Source: UBA6019 sp036570145
GTDB lineage: Bacteria > Chloroflexota > Dormibacteria > Dormibacterales > Dormibacteraceae
Length of the DNA stretch: 14,310 nt
Assembly (NCBI GenBank): GCA_036570145.1
Contig: DATCPJ010000236.1
Coordinates: 1 to 14,310 of the forward strand
Direction: 5' to 3'
Shown piece by piece: positions 6,145 through 13,318 of this stretch; the stretch's first letter is position 1; each line of letters begins with the position of its first letter. The notes under the pieces were generated by a model. That model had not been told where the DNA came from. It was given only the letters and a program-made list of their open reading frames with translations, and did not search any database. A program made the position numbers and the translations under genes.

Positions 6145-6191
6145 TTTTTCGTACCCGTTTCACTGTCGCCTGATCTCGAGATCTGTGCAGC

Positions 6192-8873
6192 CTAGCGGGT
6201 GCCGGGCAGCGCCTCCGGCAGCGCCTCCTGCAGGCGCACCCGGGCGTCGACCACAGCGACTCCGTCCGAGTGGACGATGACCGGGTTGAGGTCGAGCTCC
6301 GCGATCTCCGGGTTTCCCTCGACAAGCTGGCTCACACGGAGCAGCAGCTGCTCGAGCGCGGCCACGTCCAGCTTCGCCGCTCCCCGGTAGCCGTCGAGCA
6401 GCGGGAAGGTGGCCAGCGCCCGCGGCATCGCGTGCGCGTCCTCGACGGTGAGGGGCGTGATCCGGACCGCGACATCCTTGAGCAGCTCGGTTGCGGTCCC
6501 GCCCGCGCCACACGCCAGGACGGGTCCGAAGCTGGGGTCGTTGACGACTCCCACCAGCATCTCGACCCCGCTCGGAGCCATCTGCTGGACGAGAAACCGG
6601 ATCGCCGGCTGCCCGGTTCCGGCGAGCGAGCCGGCCATCTCCTTTGCCGCCTCCAGCACGGCCTTCCGACCGCTCAGCCGGAGCCGCACGGCTCCCGCCT
6701 CGGTCTTGTGGAGCAGGCCCGGCGCCACCGCCTTGAGGGCGACCGGGCCGCTCATCCGCAGGGCGGCACGCGCCGCGGCAGCGGGTGTCTCCACCAGCAC
6801 GGAGACCACTGGCGACAGCCCGTAGCAGTCGAGCAGGCGAAGTACGGCGGCCTGCTCCATCCAGCCGGAACCCGCCGCAAGTGACGTCGCCAGGATCAGC
6901 TTGGCCTCGTCGGCCTTGATCCCCGCCAGCTCCGGCAGGCGGCCCTCCGGGGCACTGCGCCAGGTTGCGTAGCGGGCGGCATGACCGAGCGCACGCGCGG
7001 CGTCCTCGGGGAACGCGTAAGCAGGGATGGGACCGAGGTCCCGGACGCGCTCAGAGGACATGAAGACGCTCAGCAGCGTCACAGCGCTGGGCACCGCGGC
7101 CCCTCGGATCGCGGCGGCCACCTCGAGGCTGGCGACCGCCAGCGGTGGGATGAAGATGACGATCAGGGCGTCAGCTTCCTCCGACGCCGCCAGCGCCTCG
7201 ACCACCGCCTGGTACTGGGCGGCCGTCGCGGAGGCGATCATGTCCACCGGGTTCGCCGTCGAGGCCTCCGCCGGGAGCAGCCGTCGAAGCCCTTCCCGAA
7301 GCTCCGCCGAGAGCTCGACGACCTCCAGGCCCCCGGCCTCGCAGGTGTCGGCGCACATGATCCCGGGCCCGCCGGCGTTGGTCACGATCGCCACCCGGTT
7401 TCCCTTCGGTAGGGGCTGGTTGGCGAGCAGGCGGACGGCGTCGAAGAGCTCGGCGAGAGTGTCGGTTCGGGTCACCCCCGCCTGCCGGAAGAGGGCGTCC
7501 ACCGTGAGATCGGAGGCCGCCAGCAGGGCGCCGGTGTGGGAGGACGTGGCGCGTGCGCCGGCGGCCGAGCGGCCGCTCTTGACGGCCACGATCGGCTTCC
7601 GGCGGGAGACCCGCCGCGCCACGCGGGCGAACTTGCGAGGGTTGCCGAACGACTCCAGGTAGAGGACGCAGACGTCGGTTGCGGGGTCCTCCTCCCAGTA
7701 CTGGAGCAGGTCGTTGCCCGAGATGTCCGCCTTGTTGCCGACCGACACGAAGGAGGAGAGCCCGATGCCGAGCGCCTGCGCGTGGTCGATGACAGCGAGG
7801 CCGAGGGCGCCGCTCTGGGAGAGAAAGCCGACCCGGCCGGTGGGCGGAAAGATCGGACCGAAGGAGGCGTTGAGGACGACCTGCGGATCGGTGTTGATGA
7901 TCCCCATGCAGTTGGGCCCGATCAGCCGCATCCCCGAGGCCCGGCAGATCTGGAGCAGCTCGGCCTGGCGCCGGCTGCCTTCCGGGCCGGTCTCCGAGAA
8001 GCCGGACGAGATGACGACCAGGGACCGGACTCCCTTGAGTGCGCATTCGCGGGCGACCTGCGCGACCGCCTCCTTGGGTACCACGATCACCGCGAGCTCC
8101 ACCGGGCCGGGAATGGCGGTGACGGAGACGTGAACGGGAAGGCCGAGCAGCTCGCCGCCGGCTGGATTCACCGGGTAGAGGGGACCCTTGAAGCCGGTGC
8201 CGGCGAGGTTCGCGATGACCCGCCCGCCGATCGATTCGGGGTTTCGCGAGGCGCCGATCACGGCAACCGAACGGGGTCGGAGAAACGACTGCAGGGCGGA
8301 TATCGCCGACAGCCGGTCACGGTCCTCGAACCTTCGCCGCGCGTCGGGCGAGAGCGAGGTCGGAAGCTCGATCCGGATCTCGCCGGAACCGGAGAGGATC
8401 CGGATCGGGAAGCCGCTGTCGCGGAACACGTCCAGCATCTGGCGGTTCTCGCCCAGGATCGTCGCCTCGAACTCCTCGATCCCGGCCCTCGCCGCGATCG
8501 CGGCCAGCTGCCCGAGCAGGATCGTGCCGAGGCCCCGTCCCTGCATCTCGTCGCCTACCGCAAAACCGACTTCCGCCCGCCCGGCGCTCACCTCGCCCTG
8601 GTAGGCATGGCCCACGATTCGGTTGTTCTGGAGGGCGAGCAGGCCGAGGCTGCCGAGCTCGAGCCAGCGGTCGACCAGGTGCTCGAACCGTGTCATGCCG
8701 CCAAAGAACCGGAAGTAGCGCGACTGGAGGGAGAGCGACCCATAGAAGGTGGCCAGCGCGTCACGGTCTGGCCTGCGCGCCTCGCGGAGGTGGATGGTCG
8801 AGCCGTCACGGAGGACGGCATCCATTTCCGGGATCGCCTTGGAGTCGTGGTCCGATGACTCGGTGTCCGGCAC
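6192..8873 (-). CDS. GNAT acetyltransferase fused to NDP-forming acyl-CoA synthetase (Pat/ACD type)
   Basis: Cytoplasmic 893-residue fusion. The N-terminal GNAT domain (about 15-170) has the acetyl-CoA loop QGRGLG at 111-116. Next come a CoA-binding Rossmann domain (about 195-290, VAVIGASRNPESIGGRV), succinyl-CoA-ligase-like flavodoxin domains (about 300-460, with IGPNCMGIINTDP), and a C-terminal ATP-grasp domain (about 670-885, with VALKAVAPGLLHKTEAGAVR and LDLNPVIV). Proteins with these parts are either ADP-forming acetyl-CoA synthetases or protein lysine acetyltransferases that silence acetyl-CoA synthetase. His446 in SSHTGALL, which corresponds to my recollection of the phospho-histidine of active synthetases, is kept, so catalysis of acyl-CoA synthesis is possible. 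The start is GTG 8873 with no Shine-Dalgarno; an in-frame ATG at residue 17 is an alternative. It lies 72 bp downstream of the preceding minus-strand gene, past a hairpin. Its stop is in the CTAG target site of the GxxExxY element. Confidence 0.9.
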   Translation of the reverse strand: MPDTESSDHDSKAIPEMDAVLRDGSTIHLREARRPDRDALATFYGSLSLQSRYFRFFGGMTRFEHLVDRWLELGSLGLLALQNNRIVGHAYQGEVSAGRAEVGFAVGDEMQGRGLGTILLGQLAAIAARAGIEEFEATILGENRQMLDVFRDSGFPIRILSGSGEIRIELPTSLSPDARRRFEDRDRLSAISALQSFLRPRSVAVIGASRNPESIGGRVIANLAGTGFKGPLYPVNPAGGELLGLPVHVSVTAIPGPVELAVIVVPKEAVAQVARECALKGVRSLVVISSGFSETGPEGSRRQAELLQICRASGMRLIGPNCMGIINTDPQVVLNASFGPIFPPTGRVGFLSQSGALGLAVIDHAQALGIGLSSFVSVGNKADISGNDLLQYWEEDPATDVCVLYLESFGNPRKFARVARRVSRRKPIVAVKSGRSAAGARATSSHTGALLAASDLTVDALFRQAGVTRTDTLAELFDAVRLLANQPLPKGNRVAIVTNAGGPGIMCADTCEAGGLEVVELSAELREGLRRLLPAEASTANPVDMIASATAAQYQAVVEALAASEEADALIVIFIPPLAVASLEVAAAIRGAAVPSAVTLLSVFMSSERVRDLGPIPAYAFPEDAARALGHAARYATWRSAPEGRLPELAGIKADEAKLILATSLAAGSGWMEQAAVLRLLDCYGLSPVVSVLVETPAAAARAALRMSGPVALKAVAPGLLHKTEAGAVRLRLSGRKAVLEAAKEMAGSLAGTGQPAIRFLVQQMAPSGVEMLVGVVNDPSFGPVLACGAGGTATELLKDVAVRITPLTVEDAHAMPRALATFPLLDGYRGAAKLDVAALEQLLLRVSQLVEGNPEIAELDLNPVIVHSDGVAVVDARVRLQEALPEALPGTR

Positions 8874-8897
8874 TTGAGAAGAGAAGGTAAACGGAAA

Positions 8898-8923
8898 GCT
8901 CCGGCGGTCACGCCCACCGGAGC
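8898..8923 (-). terminator. Hairpin between the 2-TM protein and the synthetase genes
   Basis: GCTCCGG (8898-8904) and CCGGAGC (8917-8923) form a perfect 7-bp stem with a 12-nt loop. Read on the minus strand it is followed by TTTCC, a weak U-tract. It lies 22 bp past the stop of the gene at 8946-9533, so it could be a partial terminator that sets the synthetase apart from the membrane operon. Confidence 0.45.
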
Positions 8924-8945
8924 CGTATTTCCTGGTTTGCGAGCG

Positions 8946-9533
8946 TCAGGCGGTGACGGGCCTGTCGCTTGCCTTCGGCCGTGGAACGACGATCTCCTCC
9001 TGCCTGGTGGCGAAGAAGACCTCGAAGACGAGCGCGCCGAGGACGCCGAGTGCTGCGATCAGCAGGGCGAAGCCACCGTAGGTCGTGTAGGTCGCGAGCA
9101 TCGACCAGCCCCACGCGTTCAGGAGCATGTTGCGCAGGGTCTCACCCTGGAACAGGGTCGCCTTCTGGGCGGTCGCCTTGGCGATGTCGGCTGCTGTCCC
9201 CGACTTGGTGTCGATCTGGGAGTAGGTCTTCCCGTTGGCGACCTTGGCGAGGTGCCGGCCGAGGAAGCCGTCGGCATATGCCTTGGCCTTGGCGCCGCTG
9301 TCGAGCTGCTGACCGGCGTACTGCTGAAGGTCGGGGAACTCGGCCGGGTCGAGCGCGCCGCCCGGAACCTCCGCTGAGGCGGGCGGGAAGTAGATCTGCT
9401 GCGCGACGAGCTGGTCGTGGATGGTGGTGTTGACGAACGTGCCTTCGTTGATCAGAAAGGCCGAAGCCCCTCCGAGGATGATGACGAGACCCGCCATCAG
9501 AGTGATAAACCGCCAACGCAATCCTTTGGTCAC
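8946..9533 (-). CDS. Two-helix membrane protein, function unknown
   Basis: A 195-residue protein with an N-terminal hydrophobic helix (about 8-27, FITLMAGLVIILGGASAFLI) and a second near the C-terminus (about 150-172, TYGGFALLIAALGVLGALVF). The roughly 120 residues between them probably lie outside the membrane, and a short charged tail would be cytoplasmic. The middle contains FLGRHLAKVANGKTYSQIDT. Length and layout (extracellular domain with a 'H...G.TY' segment, then LR..L.. and a terminal helix) recall small actinobacterial membrane proteins often labelled, without basis, as LigA-like dioxygenases. No catalytic motif is seen. The GTG start at 9533 has a strong GGAGGG ribosome site eight bases upstream. 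It is the third gene of the minus-strand membrane cluster, 138 bp after the propeller protein. Confidence 0.75.
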   Translation of the reverse strand: MTKGLRWRFITLMAGLVIILGGASAFLINEGTFVNTTIHDQLVAQQIYFPPASAEVPGGALDPAEFPDLQQYAGQQLDSGAKAKAYADGFLGRHLAKVANGKTYSQIDTKSGTAADIAKATAQKATLFQGETLRNMLLNAWGWSMLATYTTYGGFALLIAALGVLGALVFEVFFATRQEEIVVPRPKASDRPVTA

Positions 9534-9671
9534 TTTCGTGCCCTCCTTGACTTTTCGATCGGGATGAATAAGTTCTGAGATCGCGTGAGACGCCTCCGGG
9601 TTCGAGGTTGGAAGCTGTTGCTCGCGATCACTGGTCTCATTGAACGGCCTCGGTTTCGCCAGGTCGCCTGC

Positions 9672-11339
9672 CTAATGGCCCGCTTCCGAGGGGACTTCGC
9701 CCAGCTCGGCCGGGACCTTGCCGGAACCGGCCCGGACCAGCTCGGGTCCCACGGTCGAACGAATCGAACCAGGCTTACGGGCCGCCGCGGGCGCAGGCTC
9801 GACCAGCCCGACCTGGGCGCAGGCGACGGTACCGGCCAGCGCCAGCAGGGCGGCCACAAGCCACCAGGCGGGCGACGGGGCCGGCGCCACCGGCGGAGAC
9901 TGGTAGAGGTAGAGGCCGGAGTCGGTGGCGGCCAGGATCCCGGACCCGAGCCCCAGCGCCGCCCAGACCGGACCGGGGTTGAAGCCGGGGCTCAGCTGGT
10001 ACCAGGAGCGGCCGCCGTCGAGGCTCTCGTCGACACCACCGCGCATCAGCGTCGCCAGCGCCCGCCCGCTTCCCAGCGAGGTGAAGCCGGTGACGTGGAT
10101 GGCGGAGCTGCCATGTACGGCCATGCCCGCGTCGGAAACAGTCCAGCGGCCCTCGCGGAGCACGGCCAGGCCACTCCCCATCGAACTCGCCCAGGTACCG
10201 GCCGGGTCGCCGCCACGGTCGAGCGAGATGACCTGGTTGAGGTCCAGGGTCCGCCGCCAGCCGGTGGGATCCAGCTGCTGGTAGACGCCGGTCGTCCCTC
10301 CCGCCATCAGCACCCCGCCCTGGCGCCCCAGGGCCCAAACCGTGCCGCGCTCGGCCATACCCTGGACAGCGGGAGTCCAGGTGGCGCCGCCGTCATCCGA
10401 GCGCCAGACGCCGTGGCCGCCGAGCCAAAGGGTCCCGGCAGGGTCTGGATAGACCGCCGTCACCGGGAGAGAGGGCACCGCAAGGGTGGTGTACGGTCCT
10501 TCAGGCCCCGGTGCGGTGATCAGGCCGTCCGCGGTGCCGAAGTAGAGCGGGCTCCCGCCGGCACCGGTCGCGACAGCGAAGACGAGGCCCGGCCCTGCGC
10601 CCGGTTCGGACGTCCAGGTCCGGCCCTCGTCGGAGCTGACATAGACCCCGGCGCCGGCGGCCAGCAGGCGTCCGTCGGAGAGTCGGAGGAGTCGGAACAT
10701 CCAGGAGCCATGAGGCCCCACCGCGCTCCATTGCCCACCCGACCCGAGCGCGGCAAGGGGCGAGATGGAAACCGGGAACGCGGCCAGCGTGATCGCCAAC
10801 CCGGCGATCAGCAGCATGGCAATGTTGAAGCGGCGATCGAAGCGGAGCTCGGGGAGCCGCCACTTCAGGTGCACGGCCAGATGTGGGAGGGTCGCGATAA
10901 GGGCCCATGCCGCCAGCAGCAGGTGAAGGTTGACAAGCGCGCTGCGGACGGGCGCCGGCCAGGGCACCACCAGCGTCATGCCGCTGACGAGCACGCCGAG
11001 GTAGGCGAAGGCCAGCGAGCGGGAGAGCCAGCGCTGCCAGGGCGGCAGCCGTCCTACCCTCAGCTCGACCCGGTGGGCGGCGACCTCGACCACCTTGAGG
11101 GCGATCAGTCCGCCCGCGACCAGTCCGAGGAAGGCGTGCGGGCCGTCGACCCGGGTCAGCTCGACCGGCAACGGCAGGCCGAGTCGCACCAACAGATAAG
11201 GGGTCGCGGTCACCCAGCCGGCACCGACCAGGATCGTCAGCGCGAGGCCGAGCCGGGAGACATTCAGCGACCTCTTCGAGGAGACGCTGGGCACCCTCGT
11301 CGGGGCGCGCTGCCGCGAGCCCCGGGGAACAACCGCCAT
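9672..11339 (-). CDS. Cytochrome b-like membrane domain fused to BNR/Ycf48-like propeller
   Basis: A 555-residue membrane protein. Five likely helices occupy about residues 28-195, with histidines at 68 (DGPHAFLGL), 89, 139 (VNLHLLLAAW), 153 and 157 (LPHLAVHL). Their placement is reminiscent of haem-binding cytochrome b561-type bundles, although haem binding is inference. Residues about 205-495 form a beta propeller with Asp-box-type repeats: SSDEGRTWT, RSDDGGATW and SLDGGRSWY. A last helix follows (WWLVAALLALAGTVACAQVG, about 505-525), then an Ala/Pro-rich tail. The propeller is probably outside the membrane, as in Ycf48/BNR assembly or binding proteins. The ATG at 11339 lies five bases past the stop of the preceding small gene and has no ribosome site of its own, which suggests translational coupling. 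Its divergent neighbours are copper proteins, so a role in assembling or docking them is plausible. Confidence 0.75.
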   Translation of the reverse strand: MAVVPRGSRQRAPTRVPSVSSKRSLNVSRLGLALTILVGAGWVTATPYLLVRLGLPLPVELTRVDGPHAFLGLVAGGLIALKVVEVAAHRVELRVGRLPPWQRWLSRSLAFAYLGVLVSGMTLVVPWPAPVRSALVNLHLLLAAWALIATLPHLAVHLKWRLPELRFDRRFNIAMLLIAGLAITLAAFPVSISPLAALGSGGQWSAVGPHGSWMFRLLRLSDGRLLAAGAGVYVSSDEGRTWTSEPGAGPGLVFAVATGAGGSPLYFGTADGLITAPGPEGPYTTLAVPSLPVTAVYPDPAGTLWLGGHGVWRSDDGGATWTPAVQGMAERGTVWALGRQGGVLMAGGTTGVYQQLDPTGWRRTLDLNQVISLDRGGDPAGTWASSMGSGLAVLREGRWTVSDAGMAVHGSSAIHVTGFTSLGSGRALATLMRGGVDESLDGGRSWYQLSPGFNPGPVWAALGLGSGILAATDSGLYLYQSPPVAPAPSPAWWLVAALLALAGTVACAQVGLVEPAPAAARKPGSIRSTVGPELVRAGSGKVPAELGEVPSEAGH

Positions 11340-11344
11340 GCCCG

Positions 11345-11581
11345 CTAGGCTGCCCGGCTACCCAGCTGGTACAGGCGGAGAACGCCGGCGCCGGTCATCA
11401 GGCCGCTCCAGAAGAGGAGGGCGTGCTGGGTCCAGTGGCCCATGGTCGAGCTGTCGGCGAAGGAGTCGAGAAGGAACTGCGCCACCAGCGCGAGGACCAG
11501 CCCTCCGACGAGTACTCCGGCCCAGGTCACGGCGTTGCTGGACGCCGGCCCGGTCTTGTCAGCTGTCATCGGCTCGCTCAT
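11345..11581 (-). CDS. Small two-helix membrane protein, function unknown
   Basis: Predicted 78-residue protein. I chose the ATG at 11581 (MSEPMTADK) over the longer frame from 11689 because the extra N-terminus is Arg/Pro-rich and overlaps the divergent promoter region. Two hydrophobic segments are seen: TWAGVLVGGLVLALVAQFLL (about 19-40) and ALLFWSGLMTGAGVLRLYQL (about 53-73), joined by a short loop DSFADSSTMGHWTQH. Two histidines flank the start of the second helix. No family is recognised. It is the first gene of the minus-strand cluster, five bases before the propeller protein, so it may be a small subunit of the same membrane complex. No clear Shine-Dalgarno is present. Confidence 0.6.
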   Translation of the reverse strand: MSEPMTADKTGPASSNAVTWAGVLVGGLVLALVAQFLLDSFADSSTMGHWTQHALLFWSGLMTGAGVLRLYQLGSRAA

Positions 11582-11642
11582 CGCCGGTAAGGCTGGCCGA
11601 CGACCGGCGGCGGTCACAGGGTCGGTCGGCCCTCTCCGGGCA

Positions 11643-11654
11643 GGACCTGGGTCC
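11643..11654. promoter_or_regulatory. GGACC-TG-GGTCC palindrome upstream of the multicopper oxidase
   Basis: A perfect 5-bp inverted repeat with a 2-bp spacer lies in the divergent region between the small membrane protein and the multicopper oxidase, followed by another C to give GGTCCC. Its centre is about 43 bp upstream of the ATG at 11692, almost the same distance as the DevR-like motifs before the CBS-BON and regulator genes. It may be an operator of the same regulator or of a copper-responsive one. Confidence 0.3.
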
Positions 11655-11691
11655 CGGACGGCGGGAGCCGCGACGTGGCCCACTGGCAAGC

Positions 11692-13176
11692 ATGAGGGCG
11701 CCCTGCGTCGGTCTGCACGTGCTCGCGAGCGCCTTCACGGCAATCGTTCTGACGTCCTGTGCTGCGGGGCCTCTGCCACCGATCGGGCCCAGCGGCGCTG
11801 ACGATACCCCGGCAGCGGGTGGCGTCGTACGCGACTATCAGCTGACTGCTGAGCCGGCAACCCTGGAGCTCGAACCCGGGATCCAGGTCCGGGCCTGGAC
11901 CTTCAACGGCACCTCACCCGGCCCTGAGCTGCGGGCGACCGTCGGCGATGTGCTGCGGGTGAGGTTGCGCAACCGGCTCCCGGTCGGCACCACCATCCAC
12001 TGGCACGGCCTCGACGTCCCTTACGGGCAGGACGGCGTGGCGGGCGTCAGCGAGGACGCCATCCCGCCCGGAGGCAACGCCGTCTACTCGTTCCGCCTCG
12101 ACCACGCCGGTACCTACTGGTACCACTCCCACCAGGACTCGGCGACCCAGGTGGACCGGGGCCTCTACGGGGTCTTGCTGGTGCTGCCGCGCGGCGTTGC
12201 GGAGGCGGTGCTGGACCGCACCCTGGTCTACGACGAGTGGCCGATCGGGCTGGAAGCGTCCCGGCCGCCGGCGCAGGCGGACGTGGCCATGCGCAGCTAC
12301 ATCACCACCACCGTCAACGGCCGGACCGGCTCCGCGGTGGAGCCGATCGCGACGATCCCCGGTCAGTTGGTCAGGCTCCGGCTGGTCAACGCCGGCTACC
12401 AGGAGCACTACGTCGAGAGCCCGGTACCCGTGACGGTCGTCTCTCTCGACGGCCACGAGCTGACGGGTGGAGCGCCCACCGCCGACGCCATCCCCCTCGG
12501 CCCGGGCGAGCGCGTGGACGTCCTCCTCGTGGCACCCGCTCGGTCATTCAGCCTGCGACTGGTCGGAGCCTTTCCTCCGGACCGGGACGCCGCCCAGCCG
12601 TTCTCATCGAGCGGCGGCGGCGTGGCCATCCCAGAACCGGCGAGCCACCAACTGCTCGACCTCCTCGCCTATCCGGGCGCGGCCGCCGACGACCCCTGGC
12701 CCGGCGGCGCGAAAGCCGACAAGAAGTTCAACCTGATCCTCTCCGAGACGCCGGTGGGCAGCGGCTCGCCGATGGGGCCGATGCCCGGGATGGCGGGAAT
12801 GGACGGCGTCCGTTACCAGGTCGACGGCGGAACCTTCCCCGCCACCCCGGTGCTGCGCGTCGTGAAGGGCGACCTGGTCGAGATCACCTTCCTCAACCAG
12901 GGGAACCAGGAGCACTGGATGCACCTCCACGGCCACTTCTTTCGAGTCCTCGACCGTGACGGCGTCCAGCTTCCGGGCAGGCTGGTCAAGGACACCGTCA
13001 GCGTCGCGCCCGGGCACACCGTGACGATCGCATTCCGGGCCGACAACCCGGGCTGGTGGATGATCCACTGCCACCAGCTCCTCCACGCCGCCGGCGGGAT
13101 GATGGCCCTCATCGCCTACCAGGGGGTGCCGCGCCTCGCCAACCTCGGCGGCGCCTACGCCAACTCCCCGGACTAG
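11692..13176 (+). CDS. Multicopper oxidase (laccase-like) lipoprotein
   Basis: Predicted extracytoplasmic, lipid-anchored three-cupredoxin-domain oxidase of 494 residues. It would oxidise a substrate one electron at a time at a type 1 copper and reduce oxygen to water at the trinuclear site. The signal ends in a lipobox, IVLTSC, with Cys23. All four copper motifs are intact: HWHG (103-106), HSH (145-147), H-x-x-H-x-H in EHWMHLHGH (His408, His411, His413), and HCHQLLH (459-465). Met470, five residues after the last histidine, sits at the axial position, as in low-to-medium-potential oxidases. A Met-rich stretch, MGPMPGMAGMDG, precedes the last domain and recalls the methionine-rich copper-binding segments of CueO. 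The start is ATG 11692; the frame is open upstream, but the lipoprotein signal begins here. A cupredoxin gene follows 142 bp downstream and may be its electron partner. Confidence 0.93.
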   Translation: MRAPCVGLHVLASAFTAIVLTSCAAGPLPPIGPSGADDTPAAGGVVRDYQLTAEPATLELEPGIQVRAWTFNGTSPGPELRATVGDVLRVRLRNRLPVGTTIHWHGLDVPYGQDGVAGVSEDAIPPGGNAVYSFRLDHAGTYWYHSHQDSATQVDRGLYGVLLVLPRGVAEAVLDRTLVYDEWPIGLEASRPPAQADVAMRSYITTTVNGRTGSAVEPIATIPGQLVRLRLVNAGYQEHYVESPVPVTVVSLDGHELTGGAPTADAIPLGPGERVDVLLVAPARSFSLRLVGAFPPDRDAAQPFSSSGGGVAIPEPASHQLLDLLAYPGAAADDPWPGGAKADKKFNLILSETPVGSGSPMGPMPGMAGMDGVRYQVDGGTFPATPVLRVVKGDLVEITFLNQGNQEHWMHLHGHFFRVLDRDGVQLPGRLVKDTVSVAPGHTVTIAFRADNPGWWMIHCHQLLHAAGGMMALIAYQGVPRLANLGGAYANSPD

Positions 13177-13189
13177 CAGCTCGTTTCCC

Positions 13190-13211
13190 GAGCAGGCGTT
13201 TTCACCTGCTC
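13190..13211 (+). terminator. Hairpin after the multicopper oxidase
   Basis: GAGCAGG (13190-13196) and CCTGCTC (13205-13211) form a perfect 7-bp stem with an 8-nt loop, 14 bp beyond the stop codon. There is no U-tract after it, so it would be a weak or factor-dependent terminator, or an mRNA-stabilising hairpin between two related genes. Confidence 0.4.
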
Positions 13212-13268
13212 CGGTCCACGTGATCGCCCGCTTCTGGCGCTGCCCGGTTGAGAGGACCTTGGTGGTAC

Positions 13269-13292
13269 GGGAACCGATTCGCAAGGTCTCCC
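13269..13292. promoter_or_regulatory. Imperfect inverted repeat upstream of the cupredoxin gene
   Basis: GGGAACC (13269-13275) and GGTCTCCC (13285-13292) are near-complementary arms around a 9-bp spacer, 27 bp before the start codon. The GGGAACC also resembles the -35 element of ECF sigma promoters, but no convincing -10 lies at the right distance. Either reading is tentative. Confidence 0.2.
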
Positions 13293-13318
13293 ACATAAAT
13301 CAGAGAGGTGGAACTCCA

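Larger units (their letters stand above)
5498..6190. mobile_element. 693-bp element carrying a GxxExxY gene, copy 2
   Basis: The left end starts with GTGAACAG and its first 36 bp match copy 1 at 2247 in 35 positions. The right end, read inward, is CTGCACAG and matches the left end in 25 of 31 positions. Mirrored arrays of CACGAAG-like heptamers lie inside (5658-5691 and 6110-6144), and between them is the GxxExxY reading frame. CTAGC occurs at both edges (5493-5497 and 6192-6196) as a likely target duplication, with one stop codon of a convergent gene pair in each copy. The element encodes no recognisable transposase, so it either moves in trans or the GxxExxY protein is its mobility factor. 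The latter is speculation. Confidence 0.75.

Noticed and set aside
7536..8858. 440-codon plus-strand open frame over the GNAT-synthetase gene
   Set aside because: Shadow of a gene with clear domains on the other strand; no recognisable content.
9585..11348. 587-codon plus-strand open frame
   Set aside because: Antisense shadow of the propeller protein; low-complexity Arg/Gly/Asp/Gln composition and no motifs.
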